Source of the DNA: Desmonostoc muscorum FACHB-395
GTDB taxonomy: Bacteria > Cyanobacteriota > Cyanobacteriia > Cyanobacteriales > Nostocaceae
DNA length: 64,000 nucleotides
Direction: 5' to 3'
Assembly (NCBI RefSeq): GCF_014698035.1
Contig: NZ_JACJSF010000019.1
Span: forward strand, 1-64,000
Part shown: piece by piece, positions 1 through 8,797 of the stretch
Layout of the letters: the number at the start of each line of letters is the position of its first letter
Numbering within the stretch: position 1 is the stretch's first letter
Made by a program: the position numbers and the translations under genes
Notes under the pieces: generated by a model
Seen by the model: the letters and a program-made list of their open reading frames with translations, nothing else
Told to the model about the DNA's origin: nothing
Database searches by the model: none

Positions 1-279
1 CCGTTAGTTTGGACTTGCTGACAATTAATTAACGCAACAATAAGGTTTCAGACCCTAAAATCCTCGCTTATGCTTCCAGACCCTGACAACTTTTGGGTCT
101 GGTTACACGCAATTCAGCAACACCAAAAGTTCTATATCCTCCTAAATCCCCTCTTAAAAAGGTGGGTTAGGGATCTCAAAGTGCCTAAAGTCACTGCAAA
201 ACACTTTTCAAACAACCTCTTAATCTCACCACAAAAGCTACTAGAGGCTTTGGAAGTTGTCCAAGAGCGATCGCTTGGT
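1..279. other. Left-edge intergenic stretch
   Basis: I see no convincing gene here. A 77-codon open frame (70-303, +) runs into the 3' end of the opposite gene, matches nothing I recognise, and includes a C/T- and A-rich stretch around 136-175 resembling dispersed cyanobacterial repeat DNA. It is best treated as non-coding. Confidence 0.5.
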
Positions 280-1023
280 TTACTTTTTATTCCAGAGACT
301 TAAAAATGCTTGAGAGATAGCTGGAGTAATCTGGCTTTGTAAGTGATTTAGTGCATCACGATGGTTTTGATTGTTGTCGTCATAATAAGTGAACAAATTT
401 GTCAGCTTGACAATCTCAGGATTTTGGTCGTTTGTCCCTCTCCATTTGTTAGTAACTTTGTGTAGAACGTCCTTGGGTAGGTTTTGTTGTAAGTTATTTA
501 ACGCTGCAATGTAAGAAGGATTTTGAGGATTCTTTTTGAATTGGAAGCACAAATCTATCAGCTTGAGTTGTGATTGTGGCGGTGTTGGAGGCTTATCTGT
601 TAGGTTTGGCTGCTGTAGAATTTGACGCTGTTCAAAAGTGGCAATGCCATTTTCAGTTAAACCCTGAGATTTCTGAAATTTCTTGACTGCTGTATAAGTG
701 GCTGGCCCATAAAAAGGCTTGTCTGGAGGAATTTCGGCAGGGGTTGCAAAACCGTGAAACTTCAATCTATTTTGAAGCCCTTTGACTGTCTCTTCCATTA
801 CAGTTCGAGTCTCAGCATCAGCGTTACCATTTTCCACAAGTTTTTTTGAGTACTGCTTCTGAAACTTTTTAATTGCTTCTTCAGTAAGATCGTCTGTCAA
901 TGAATTGTTATTGCGCTTCCAGGGAGCGAATTTAGTGCGATCCGGCTTCGGATCAATCTCAGGTGCTAAATATCCCAGCCCGATCAAGATATGACGGATT
1001 ACTTCAGGGCTACTAATGGCCAT
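280..1023 (-). CDS. Peptidoglycan-binding domain protein
   Basis: A 247-residue protein that probably binds cell-wall peptidoglycan. The centre (about residues 70-140) has the PG_binding_1 pattern: a helix with LQNRLKFHGF, then GPATYTAVKKFQKSQGL and an ENGIA turn. A related, more diverged unit seems to lie in the first 60 residues (VIRHILIGLGYL, then EEAIKKFQKQY). The C-terminal 100 residues are helical and unassigned. I chose the ATG at 1021-1023 because the first repeat begins right after it; the frame stays open to 1110, but that extension is hydrophobic and unlike the family. No catalytic domain or signal peptide is visible, so the export route is unclear. It stands alone. Confidence 0.72.
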   Translation of the reverse strand: MAISSPEVIRHILIGLGYLAPEIDPKPDRTKFAPWKRNNNSLTDDLTEEAIKKFQKQYSKKLVENGNADAETRTVMEETVKGLQNRLKFHGFATPAEIPPDKPFYGPATYTAVKKFQKSQGLTENGIATFEQRQILQQPNLTDKPPTPPQSQLKLIDLCFQFKKNPQNPSYIAALNNLQQNLPKDVLHKVTNKWRGTNDQNPEIVKLTNLFTYYDDNNQNHRDALNHLQSQITPAISQAFLSLWNKK

Positions 1024-1404
1024 GCTCTTCGATTCCTTTGCTACTAAACTACCATTTAATGTATCTGGTTTTACAAAAATTAAGTAAGTAGAGATAAATA
1101 AATCTAACATATGTTATTTGCAAGGCGTTCCAAAAGTTAAGCGATGTGTCACACCAAGTTGCTTTTCTAGAAGAGGTTCGGCGTAAGTAACTAAACACCT
1201 GGAAAAAGAAAAGTGGTTTTAAGTCTTGGTGAGCAATCACTTATTCTCAACTATTGATGATGATACTACGTGGTAAGGGCGTACAGATATGCGCCCCTAA
1301 AAAACCTCAAACAGTGAAATGTGAAGCAAAAAATTGCTAAACACCTTTCCAGTATTGATCCTTTGAATTGGTAAGCTTTTTGCACTTAAAGTTGCATAGC
1401 CCAG
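1024..1404. other. Intergenic region with a small hairpin
   Basis: No gene recognised. A GGGCG/CGCCC hairpin (1277-1296) resembles the small dispersed hairpins elsewhere in the window. The 63-codon frame on the minus strand (1049-1240) overlaps the neighbouring gene's 5' extension and looks spurious. Confidence 0.4.
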
Positions 1405-1612
1405 AAGCGATCGCTAATTATTATTGCTGCTGTGTTAATGTCCATCAGTTCAATTGCCACCGTTACTATCCCATCATTACAACGCTAGCTTTTTGACTAT
1501 GGCTGCGATCGCAACTCTTGCCTTAATTTTCTTCTGGTTTTTCATGCCCGAAACTAAATCTACAGCCTATCCGGTAAGCTCTAAATCGGGGCTTGCTACG
1601 TTTAGGGAATGA
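1405..1612 (+). pseudogene. Remnant of an MFS transporter C-terminus
   Basis: Two short open stretches in different frames resemble the end of a major facilitator transporter. The first (about 1405-1482) reads as a hydrophobic helix with IIIAAVLMSISSIATVTIP and then a stop. The second (about 1498-1612) reads MAAIATLALIFFWFFMPETK, the last helix plus the PETK motif typical of MFS sugar/metabolite porter C-termini, and ends at a TGA. The frame break, the stop and the lack of any upstream body point to a decayed gene. Its end abuts the start of the anion permease gene. Confidence 0.45.
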
Positions 1613-1615
1613 GCA

Positions 1616-2803
1616 ATGGTAGTTTTGCGATATTTCGTGATTATTATCACCTACATCGGGCTAGGATTAGGATACTTGCCCGGACTGCGTATGAATCGGG
1701 CGACGATCGCCATTGTTGGTGCTGCCTTCTTAATGGCATTGGGAGTACTAGATTTGCCTGCGGCGTGGGGTGCGATCGACTATAAAACACTAATTTTTCT
1801 ATTTGGCATGATGATAATCAGTGCCAATCTCGCCGCCTCTGGTTTTTTTCAGCTTGCCCTTGATTATACAATCCGCCGCATCCACAGCCCATTTGGGTTA
1901 CTGGTGGTGTTAACTTTTGGCAGTGGCATCCTCTCAGCACTTTTTCTCAATGATACGATTGCTCTAATTTTGACACCTTTAGTAGTTGGTATTACCCAAT
2001 TGCTCAAGCTTAAACCTATCCCCTATTTGCTGGCGCTAGCAGGTGCAACTAATCTCGGTTCTGTTGCCACCTTGAGCGGTAATCCTCAAAATATCTTGAT
2101 CGGTTCCTTTTCTGGCATTAGTTATCTAGATTTTGCGAAAGCCTTAACACCACTTGCGTTGATTTGTTTGACGATTCAGGTAGGTTTATTGTGGTGGTTA
2201 TATCCAGAGGTGCGATCGCTTCGTCCTTACTTAAAAGTAAAACCCCCGCGTTATCACATCTTCAAGCCACTGTTAATTAAAAGTCTATTGATTACCACCG
2301 GATTACTAGTAGCATTTTTAATTGGAATTCCTACTGCCGAAGTTACCTTAATTGCTGCCGCACTATTACTGGTAACGCGCCGCCTCAAGCCTGAGCGAAT
2401 TTTACAAAAGGTAGACTGGGATTTGCTATTAATGTTTTGTGGACTGTTCATCCTTACCGAAGGTGTGCAAAAACTTGGTTCTTTAGGATGGCTTTCTCGT
2501 TTTGTTGACGATCCCTTGAACATTTTAGGGATAACAGCGTTGCTATCAAATTTAGTGTCGAATGTACCGGCTGTACTGCTACTACATCACCTAATTCCCC
2601 ATCCCGACACCCGCACCTGGCTACTACTCTCGGCGGCTTCAACACTGGCAGGAAATCTCACCCTGCTGGGTTCAGTGGCAAACTTGATTGTGGCGGAGGC
2701 TGTTGCCAAACAGGGATATCGACTCACTTTTGGGGAACATTTGCGATTTGGGCTACCACTAACTGTTATCACTTTGATGCTTACCTATTTTTGGCTTGCT
2801 TAA
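1616..2803 (+). CDS. Anion permease, ArsB/NhaD (YbiR-like) family
   Basis: A 395-residue integral membrane protein with about ten to eleven hydrophobic segments. The pattern IDYKTLIFLFGMMIISANL, the loop FLNDTIALILTPLV and the second, inverted-repeat loop LLSNLVSNVPAVLLL are hallmarks of the ion transporter superfamily (ArsB, NhaD, SLC13). SGNPQNILIG after the first half and GSVANLIVAE after the second are the paired substrate-site motifs. The substrate cannot be read from sequence; relatives carry arsenite, citrate or other anions. No arsenic genes are adjacent. The ATG at 1616 follows a weak purine-rich AGGGAATGAG. It is monocistronic, 82 bases before kptA. Confidence 0.85.
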   Translation: MVVLRYFVIIITYIGLGLGYLPGLRMNRATIAIVGAAFLMALGVLDLPAAWGAIDYKTLIFLFGMMIISANLAASGFFQLALDYTIRRIHSPFGLLVVLTFGSGILSALFLNDTIALILTPLVVGITQLLKLKPIPYLLALAGATNLGSVATLSGNPQNILIGSFSGISYLDFAKALTPLALICLTIQVGLLWWLYPEVRSLRPYLKVKPPRYHIFKPLLIKSLLITTGLLVAFLIGIPTAEVTLIAAALLLVTRRLKPERILQKVDWDLLLMFCGLFILTEGVQKLGSLGWLSRFVDDPLNILGITALLSNLVSNVPAVLLLHHLIPHPDTRTWLLLSAASTLAGNLTLLGSVANLIVAEAVAKQGYRLTFGEHLRFGLPLTVITLMLTYFWLA

Positions 2804-2885
2804 AATTTTTGTAAAATCATCAATGAAAATCGTGATGTAACATATAAATATATAAGTGTAGTATAAATATACCAATTACAAGCAA

Positions 2886-3428
2886 ATGAGTGATTCTCGC
2901 CTCGTCAAAATCAGCAAATATCTCAGCAAATATCTGCGACACACACCGGATGCGATTGGAATTAAACTTGCTCCTGGTGGTTGGGTTGCTGTTGATGAAT
3001 TAATTACCGCTTGTGCTAAAAATAAGTTTCCAATTACCCGTCAAGAATTAGAGGCAGTAGTAGAATCTAGCGAGAAACAACGTTTTTCTTTTGATTCGAC
3101 AGGTACTCTGATTCGGGCTAACCAAGGACATAGTGTAGAAGTCGATTTACAATTAGAACCTGTTGTTCCACCAGATGAGCTTTATCACGGCACGGGACAC
3201 AAATCTGTAGATTCAATTATGGAAACAGGACTTTGCAAGATGTCACGGCATCATGTGCATTTATCTAAGGATATTGCAACAGCACAAACTGTTGGTGCAA
3301 GACGAAAACCAGTGGTTTTTGCTATATCTGCTGCCGCCATGCATCAGGCGGGTTACATCTTCTATTGTTCTGATAATGGTGTTTGGTTAGTGGATCGTGT
3401 ACCACCTGAGTATCTCCAAAAAATTTGA
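2886..3428 (+). CDS. kptA: RNA 2'-phosphotransferase (Tpt1/KptA)
   Basis: A 180-residue enzyme of the Tpt1/KptA family. In eukaryotes the family moves the 2'-phosphate left by tRNA splicing to NAD+; in bacteria its natural substrate is uncertain. The sequence shows the whole family layout: SKYLSKYLRH with the conserved Arg-His near residues 18-19, GGWVAVDEL of the winged-helix half, RFSFD, then YHGTGHKSVDSIMETGL and RHHVHLS of the ADP-ribosyltransferase-like half, ending with FYCSDNGVWLVDRVP. Length is normal and all conserved Arg/His positions seem present. No neighbour suggests a pathway. Confidence 0.93.
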   Translation: MSDSRLVKISKYLSKYLRHTPDAIGIKLAPGGWVAVDELITACAKNKFPITRQELEAVVESSEKQRFSFDSTGTLIRANQGHSVEVDLQLEPVVPPDELYHGTGHKSVDSIMETGLCKMSRHHVHLSKDIATAQTVGARRKPVVFAISAAAMHQAGYIFYCSDNGVWLVDRVPPEYLQKI

Positions 3429-3572
3429 ATTTTTATCGGTTGTTAATAGTGATTTAGAAATAAACACTTGTAGAGACAGCGATTTATCGCGTCTCAAAAC
3501 CCCAAAATTTTTGCCAGTAGCCCTTAAATGAACCGTATTGGGTTATAAACATAGCAATCAATAGATACAAAA

Positions 3573-3592
3573 AAGTCCGCTTTCGCGGACTT
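3573..3592 (-). terminator. Rho-independent terminator with GAAA loop
   Basis: On the minus strand this is a perfect 8-bp stem AAGTCCGC/GCGGACTT closed by a GAAA tetraloop and followed by a run of U (the A run at 3568-3572 on the plus strand). It lies about 460 bases past the stop of the minus-strand cbiG-cobJ gene, so it ends either a long 3' UTR or a separate small transcript. Confidence 0.7.
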
Positions 3593-3931
3593 AAATAAGG
3601 GCTTCTGTCACTTTTTCGGCTACAATCATGTATGAATCATGATGCTTTTATTGTTAATGATCGACCAAAAAAAATCAAGATATTTCAGCTAAAACAATGG
3701 ACATATTTACTGGAATTATATCTTTTTACAAGTACTCAAGATAATTAAATATCTAATTGTATAAAATGAATTTTTTCTTATTTTGTTGTCCTAAAAAACA
3801 AATTTATAATAACACAAATTGACTTAATTATAAAAGTATATTTGGACAAAATACAGATATATATGTCTTTTGAAAGTGAAATATTTACAAGGTTTTTAGA
3901 TTAAAAAGGTAAAGGTGGTCAGGTATAACAG

Positions 3932-3963
3932 CCCCAGGAGTGAATTCCCAGTCCTGGGGTTTT
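3932..3963 (+). terminator. Rho-independent terminator without an obvious gene
   Basis: The stem CCCCAGGA/TCCTGGGG (3932-3939 with 3952-3959) has a 12-base loop and is followed by TTTT on the plus strand. No plus-strand protein gene ends nearby; kptA stops about 500 bases upstream. This suggests a short non-coding transcript, or termination of readthrough into the convergent cbiG-cobJ gene. Confidence 0.6.
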
Positions 3964-4049
3964 ATTATGCGATCGCACAGAAAAATGGATTTAAAAAATG
4001 CCCCCCAACAAAGGAGAAGTTTGCTTTGTTTTTACAGCGCTTATCATGC

Positions 4050-5777
4050 TTATTCTTCTGTATAGCGGCGCGGTGTATAAACCCAGAGATTACCATCGTT
4101 GCGTTTGATGGTTCGGGTTTTTGTGGAACCAACGAGAATAATTGTCCGCATATCAGCGCTTGCTGGTGCTAACTGCTCAAGTGCGATCGCTTTCACCGTC
4201 TGTCCTGGTCTGCCGAGATTCCGCGCCAATACTACTGGCGTATCCGGTGTTCTATATCGCAGCAAAATATTTCTTGCTTCTGCTAGTTGCCAAGTACGCT
4301 CTTTGGAAACAGGATTGTAGAAAGCGATTACGAAATCAGCCTCGGCAGCAGCAGCAATTCGTTGTTCGATCGCAGACCAAGGCTTCAAGATATCAGAGAG
4401 GGAAATAGCACAGAAGTCATGTCCAAGGGGCGCACCAATGGCTGCTGCTGCTGCCTGCATAGCTGAAATACCTGGTGCTACATGAATGTCGATACTATCC
4501 CATTCGGGTTTGGCATAGCGATCGCACACTTCAAAAACTGCTGTTGCCATTGCATAGATACCAGGGTCGCCAGATGAAACCACAGCGACATATCGCCCAG
4601 ATGCTGCCAAATCAAGGGCCATTTTTGCCCGTGCTTCTTCTTCACGGTTGTCAGACTCATGCCGTTGCTTGCCGTCAGCCAGAGAATCGATTAAATCTAA
4701 ATAAGTTTTATAACCCACGAGGTCAGTTGCCGACTTGAGTATCTCCTTGACTTCGGGAGACATCCATTGCGCTCCACCAGGCCCCGTGCCTATAATCGCT
4801 AACCTTCCGCGTGGTTGACCGATGGTGTCGGGGTCAATTGGTTGGGGGGCAATGGCGATCGCTATATTGGGAGATGAAGAAGATAATGGAGATGTACTTG
4901 TGGCAGCGATCGCAGCTGCTTGGGCAGGGCTATAACCTTGTGATAAAAGACTTTCTAGCTGATTTGGGATAAAAAAGCGGGCAGGTACTCCCAAGGCGCT
5001 AGCTACAGCATTAACCGCGGGATCGGCTGCGGCGGTGATGGGTGCAAATATCCCGGCGACTGATGTTTTTTCTAGTTTGGTATCAACTAGTAGCTGCTCT
5101 ACTAAAGCGACTGCATCATCAATGATGCCATTAATTGCGATCGCGATCGTTGCTGGGTGATACACAAGACAGTTGGCTGTAGGAGTTACCAAACGTTCCG
5201 TAACTTCGATGGTCAAATCTCCATTGGGATTTATGGGTAATTTACTATCGCTCAACCAAGGTGCTATGCCTTCTAGTCTGACTTCTGCCCCAGCTAGCAC
5301 ATCTGAAATAAATTTCTTAGCATCGTCTGGGTTTGCTAAACGATATCCGTGGGGAGGAGATAACAGCGTTGTACCCAAACGTAAATCGCCTGTAGTTGTG
5401 ATTGCAGGTTTAACATCAAGCGCTTCGGCAATACGGCGGGCCAAATCGTTTACCCCACCAAGTCCGCCCAAGAGGGGGACAACAGCACTACCATCTTCAG
5501 CCACAGCTAACACAGGTGGTTCCTGTTGTTTATCCGAGAGTATGGGAGCTAGCGTCCTAATTAAAATGCCGGCGGCACAAATGCCAATTAGCGGCGTTCC
5601 CTGAGCAAATAACTCGCGTAACGTCTCACCAAAATTAGTAAAACTGACATCAACTCCCGATGTGCGACCCGCTAGACCGTATAGCGTCGCTCCTGGTAGA
5701 ACGCTGATTATTTTGCGTGCTACTGTCACGCTATTTTGACCTAGTACTACAATGGCGGGTGCAACGTTCATGATCAT
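4050..5777 (-). CDS. cobJ: CbiG-CobJ fusion: cobalamin biosynthesis protein / precorrin-3B C17-methyltransferase
   Basis: A 575-residue fusion of two corrin-ring enzymes. Residues 1-300 are CbiG-like (lactone opening of the cobalt-precorrin): IGICAAGILIRTLAP, then GGVNDLARRIAEAL and GDLRLGTT, followed by the CbiG C-terminal domain with VAGIFAPITAAADPAVN. From about residue 325 a tetrapyrrole methylase follows: GRLAIIGTGPGGAQWMSPEV, SSGDPGIYAM (the SAM loop), and HDFCAISLSDILKPW, which marks CobJ/CbiH. Both halves seem intact, so it should contract the ring and methylate C17. ATGs at 5777 and 5771 are both possible starts. It is monocistronic here; cobK lies 10 kb away under a B12 riboswitch. 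Confidence 0.93.
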   Translation of the reverse strand: MIMNVAPAIVVLGQNSVTVARKIISVLPGATLYGLAGRTSGVDVSFTNFGETLRELFAQGTPLIGICAAGILIRTLAPILSDKQQEPPVLAVAEDGSAVVPLLGGLGGVNDLARRIAEALDVKPAITTTGDLRLGTTLLSPPHGYRLANPDDAKKFISDVLAGAEVRLEGIAPWLSDSKLPINPNGDLTIEVTERLVTPTANCLVYHPATIAIAINGIIDDAVALVEQLLVDTKLEKTSVAGIFAPITAAADPAVNAVASALGVPARFFIPNQLESLLSQGYSPAQAAAIAATSTSPLSSSSPNIAIAIAPQPIDPDTIGQPRGRLAIIGTGPGGAQWMSPEVKEILKSATDLVGYKTYLDLIDSLADGKQRHESDNREEEARAKMALDLAASGRYVAVVSSGDPGIYAMATAVFEVCDRYAKPEWDSIDIHVAPGISAMQAAAAAIGAPLGHDFCAISLSDILKPWSAIEQRIAAAAEADFVIAFYNPVSKERTWQLAEARNILLRYRTPDTPVVLARNLGRPGQTVKAIALEQLAPASADMRTIILVGSTKTRTIKRNDGNLWVYTPRRYTEE

Positions 5778-5874
5778 AAGTAGATATCTTGCAACATTCG
5801 ATATCCTTCAAATGAAACCACAGATTTAGTCATGAAAAAATGATAACTGTCGTTCAATACTTATCCTGACTTGA

Positions 5875-6456
5875 TTAGAACGGGTTTCCTTTTTCAAATC
5901 TTTGTCGTTGCAATGCTTCTTCGTACCACTCTAATTCATCCAAAAATTGACCAACTCTCTTCGTCAAAGCGATCGCCTGTGAAACACCTGCTTCATCCAG
6001 AGATTCCCCAATTTTGGAGATGGCAAAAATACTTGAAATCGTAGTCATTCCCATCTCTGACAGAAAAGAACGTAACTGTATGGCTGCCCGCACTCCTCCA
6101 AAGCCACCAACTGAGTAAGAAACAATACCAGCCGGACGGAAAAAGTATTCTTCTAGATAGTGATCCATCAGGTTGCTCAACCCTGGCTGAATGGAATGGT
6201 TATACTCTCCCGCAACAACTACAAAACCGTCTGCTGTTCGGATATGTTCTGCCAGTTCTTCCATCTTTGCAGGAGCCTGACCTGTAGCATACTCCTTATA
6301 CATCCGGTCTAAAATGCCGAAGTCATACTCCTTTGCATCCACAAAAATCACCTCATGGTTTCTTTGCTTAAGCTGATTAATTATGAATCTGGCAGCTTTA
6401 ATGCCCTGGCGATCGCTCCTGTAGGAACCGTAGAAGACTACTGTTTTGAAGCTCAT
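5875..6456 (-). CDS. NADPH-dependent FMN reductase family protein
   Basis: A 193-residue flavodoxin-like oxidoreductase, probably a soluble FMN-dependent reductase of quinones or other acceptors. The N-terminus VVFYGSYRSDRQG is the FMN phosphate loop; AGEYNHSIQPGLSNLMDHY is the conserved isoalloxazine-contacting segment; GIVSYSVGGFGGVRAAIQLR completes the fold. The natural substrate is unknown. I use the ATG at 6454-6456; the longer frame begins with a TTG two codons upstream. It lies upstream of cbiG-cobJ on the same strand with about 100 bases between, so cotranscription is possible but not shown. Confidence 0.85.
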   Translation of the reverse strand: MSFKTVVFYGSYRSDRQGIKAARFIINQLKQRNHEVIFVDAKEYDFGILDRMYKEYATGQAPAKMEELAEHIRTADGFVVVAGEYNHSIQPGLSNLMDHYLEEYFFRPAGIVSYSVGGFGGVRAAIQLRSFLSEMGMTTISSIFAISKIGESLDEAGVSQAIALTKRVGQFLDELEWYEEALQRQRFEKGNPF

Positions 6457-6560
6457 GATCAATAATTTTTAACAACGTCTAGCCACAAGTTGAATTTACC
6501 ATCGACTTACAGCGTCAGATTGCGACAAGCCGATGTGCGTTTAGACTTTTTGGTAATTAG

Positions 6561-6612
6561 GGCTACGTTTACGCATTTCCTGAAATTAAAAAATGCGTAG
6601 GCGCAGCCCGTC
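6561..6612. repeat. Imperfect inverted repeat (dispersed hairpin element)
   Basis: GGGCTACGTTTACGCATTT pairs with a downstream complementary arm carrying three differences and about 12 loop bases. The right arm is part of a repeat common in Nostoc-type intergenic DNA. It lies between the FMN reductase gene and the next minus-strand gene. Confidence 0.55.
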
Positions 6613-6631
6613 GTAGACATCGCTTCTTATT

Positions 6632-7021
6632 TCAATTAGCTTTCCGCTCTTTGAGGACTTGATCTAGCAAATTTCTTGCAGGTTGGGCTTTAGCCAACGC
6701 TATTTGATGGTCATTATAAGCCCGCACAAGGCGAGAAAGACTGCTCACACCTGACTTGAGTTGCTCAAGTTCTTCACCAGCAACCAGTTCTCCATCAAGC
6801 ATCCGCCCAATTAACGGTTTGATGTCGCCCACTTCCTGCCGGACTTTTTGGAGTTTTTCTAGGCTACTCAGCAAGGTTTTGAGTGAGTTCAAGATGTCGT
6901 CAATATCCTGCACATCCTCTACTTGTTCCGGCAAATCTTCAACTTTGACTGTATCTTCATCTGAGATTGTAGGCAATTCCTGTGCAGACATTTCAGTTTG
7001 AACCCCGTTTGACCGTGCCAT
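6632..7021 (-). CDS. Conserved hypothetical protein, helical
   Basis: A 129-residue acidic protein that I do not recognise. The first 35 residues are Glu/Asp-rich and probably disordered. The rest is predicted helical with heptad-like leucines (DILNSLKTLLSSLEKLQKV, then ELEQLKSGVSSLSRLVRAY), suggesting a coiled coil or helical hairpin. No signal peptide, membrane segment, cysteine or known catalytic motif is present. The frame uses ordinary codons and starts with an ATG at 7021, 40 bases below the acyl-CoA synthetase stop on the same strand, so the two may be cotranscribed. Confidence 0.65.
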   Translation of the reverse strand: MARSNGVQTEMSAQELPTISDEDTVKVEDLPEQVEDVQDIDDILNSLKTLLSSLEKLQKVRQEVGDIKPLIGRMLDGELVAGEELEQLKSGVSSLSRLVRAYNDHQIALAKAQPARNLLDQVLKERKAN

Positions 7022-7061
7022 TGACGCTTCCTCAAGGAATTTTCCTTAGTGTATCGCTGAT

Positions 7062-8561
7062 TTAGCCTATGTTAAGCAATTTCGCCATAGCTAACCGTTG
7101 CAGTTTCCCCGTAGCACCACGAGGTAGTTGTTCCAAAATGTGAATTTGCTTCGGAACTTTAAAGTCTGCCAACATAGTTGAACAGTGAGCTAAAAGTTCT
7201 TTTTCGCTAGCTTCTCCCTTGAGGACAACAGCAGCGTGGATATCTTCACCTAAAGATTTGTGGGGGACAGCAAAAGCTAAGGCTTCCGCAACGGCGGGAT
7301 GACGCAACAACACATCATCCACTTCTAAAGGAGAAATTTTTTCCCCACCCCGGTTAATTAATTCTTTAATGCGTCCAGTCAAACGGAGATAGCCGTCTGC
7401 ATCCACAGTACCCTGATCTCCAGTGCGGAACCAACCGTTGACAAAAGCTGTGGCGTTCGCTTCTGGGTTGTTTTCGTAGCCATCAATAACATTGGGTGCT
7501 TTTACCACCACCTCACCCAAGCTTCCCTGAGATAATAGGTTGCCTTCAGAATCCATAATGCCGACATCCACACCAAAGCCATAACCAACACTACCTGGTT
7601 TTCGCACTTTTGGCGGTAGGGGGTTGGTAGTCATTAAGTGAGATGCTTCAGTCATACTGTAAGATTCCACCACAGGAGCATTAAGAGTTGCCTCTAACTG
7701 TTCAATAACAATTGGAGGCAAGGAAGCGCTACTAGAGCGAATGAAACGAAAGCGATTAGCTTGGACAATTTCTGTGTTGCGGCTAGCGCGAGCCAAAATT
7801 GTCTGGTGCATGGTTGGCGCTGCGGAGTACCAGGTAGGTTTGTAGGTATCTACTAGTTTCCAAAACTCCAGGGCATTAAAACCATTGGGACAAATTAGTG
7901 TGCCGCCTGATGCTAAAGTTGACAGCAAACAACCCACTAATCCGTGAACGTGGAACAGGGGCATTAAGCAAAGTGTAGTATCAGCTGCTGTGAGTGAGTA
8001 AGCACCAATGATGTTGTTGGCTGAGGCGATTAAGTTGCGATGACGAATCGGCACACGTTTCGGACGGCTAGTAGTGCCGCTAGTGTGAAGAATCATCGCC
8101 AAATCATCGGCGTTGGGGGCTGCGGGATTCAATGATTCTCTTGGTTTTGAGCCTGTTTTGACTAATTCAAAGCTCAATGTGCCGTCAGTATTTACCTTGG
8201 CATTAATCAGCATCATATTGGGTGTGATGGCGGCGATCGCTGCTTCTGGTTCATCAGACAAGGTAATCAGTGCGTTTGCTTGAGTATCTTCGTAGTAAAA
8301 GGCAAATTCGTCTTGTTTGTATTTGGGATTTAGAGGTGCAGCAGTGCCACACAGGGCGGCAGCCAAAAAGGTAATAGCCATTGGTGAACCATTAGTCATG
8401 GCAATGGCTATGCGATCTCCACGTGTCAATCCAAAGCTGTTGAGTTGGGATACTAAGCCAACAACATTCTCGCGCAATTGCTTATAAGTTAGCGATCGCC
8501 CCCCAGGTGTAACGAGGGCTGAATGATTATCTTCCCCTGCTAAAAGCTCAAATAAGTTCAT
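7062..8561 (-). CDS. AMP-dependent acyl-CoA synthetase (AAE3/oxalyl-CoA synthetase-like)
   Basis: A 499-residue ANL-superfamily ligase that should adenylate a carboxylic acid and transfer it to CoA. The P-loop motif LHTSGTTSRPKRVP lies near residue 158, YSMTEASHLM is the A5 motif, and GWFRTGDQGTVDADGYL, GRIKELINRGGEKISPLEV and the closing PRGATGKLQR with its catalytic Lys are all present. Length is typical. The TSRPK version of the P-loop resembles plant and fungal oxalate-CoA ligases (AAE3), so a small dicarboxylate substrate is possible; that is inference. A strong Shine-Dalgarno GGAGGTTTTT precedes the ATG. Confidence 0.88.
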   Translation of the reverse strand: MNLFELLAGEDNHSALVTPGGRSLTYKQLRENVVGLVSQLNSFGLTRGDRIAIAMTNGSPMAITFLAAALCGTAAPLNPKYKQDEFAFYYEDTQANALITLSDEPEAAIAAITPNMMLINAKVNTDGTLSFELVKTGSKPRESLNPAAPNADDLAMILHTSGTTSRPKRVPIRHRNLIASANNIIGAYSLTAADTTLCLMPLFHVHGLVGCLLSTLASGGTLICPNGFNALEFWKLVDTYKPTWYSAAPTMHQTILARASRNTEIVQANRFRFIRSSSASLPPIVIEQLEATLNAPVVESYSMTEASHLMTTNPLPPKVRKPGSVGYGFGVDVGIMDSEGNLLSQGSLGEVVVKAPNVIDGYENNPEANATAFVNGWFRTGDQGTVDADGYLRLTGRIKELINRGGEKISPLEVDDVLLRHPAVAEALAFAVPHKSLGEDIHAAVVLKGEASEKELLAHCSTMLADFKVPKQIHILEQLPRGATGKLQRLAMAKLLNIG

Positions 8562-8797
8562 TAAAAACCTCCAGATTAGTAAAATTGGGCATTGGACATT
8601 GGTTATTAATGCTTCTACCTCATTCCCTTATTTTTATTAAAAAGTATTGTGCTTTTGTATAATATCAACCATTATTTGATTTCTTTTGGTAGTAAGTTAA
8701 CGGCAAAAAACAAGAGCTAAAATTAAGTCAAGAGTGTATCTGTCGTTACTAGTAATCAGAAAAATATTTTTCAGCAACTAAACCCCATCAATAAAAT

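Larger units (their letters stand above)
3429..4049. other. AT-rich intergenic region between two orphan terminators
   Basis: No protein gene is supported in this 620-base stretch. It contains half of a dispersed GTAGAGAC element (near 3470), an inverted copy of the AACCGTATTG motif (near 3527), a minus-strand terminator (3573-3592) and a plus-strand terminator (3932-3963). The AT-rich DNA between the two terminators could encode a short untranslated RNA, but I see no conserved motif that names one. Confidence 0.5.

Noticed and set aside
70..303. 77-codon plus-strand frame at the left edge
   Set aside because: Overlaps the 3' end of the opposite gene, runs through repeat-like DNA, has no recognisable motif or ribosome-binding site.
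2254..2772. Minus-strand frames opposite the anion permease
   Set aside because: Shadows of the real gene; composition follows codon positions of the plus strand.
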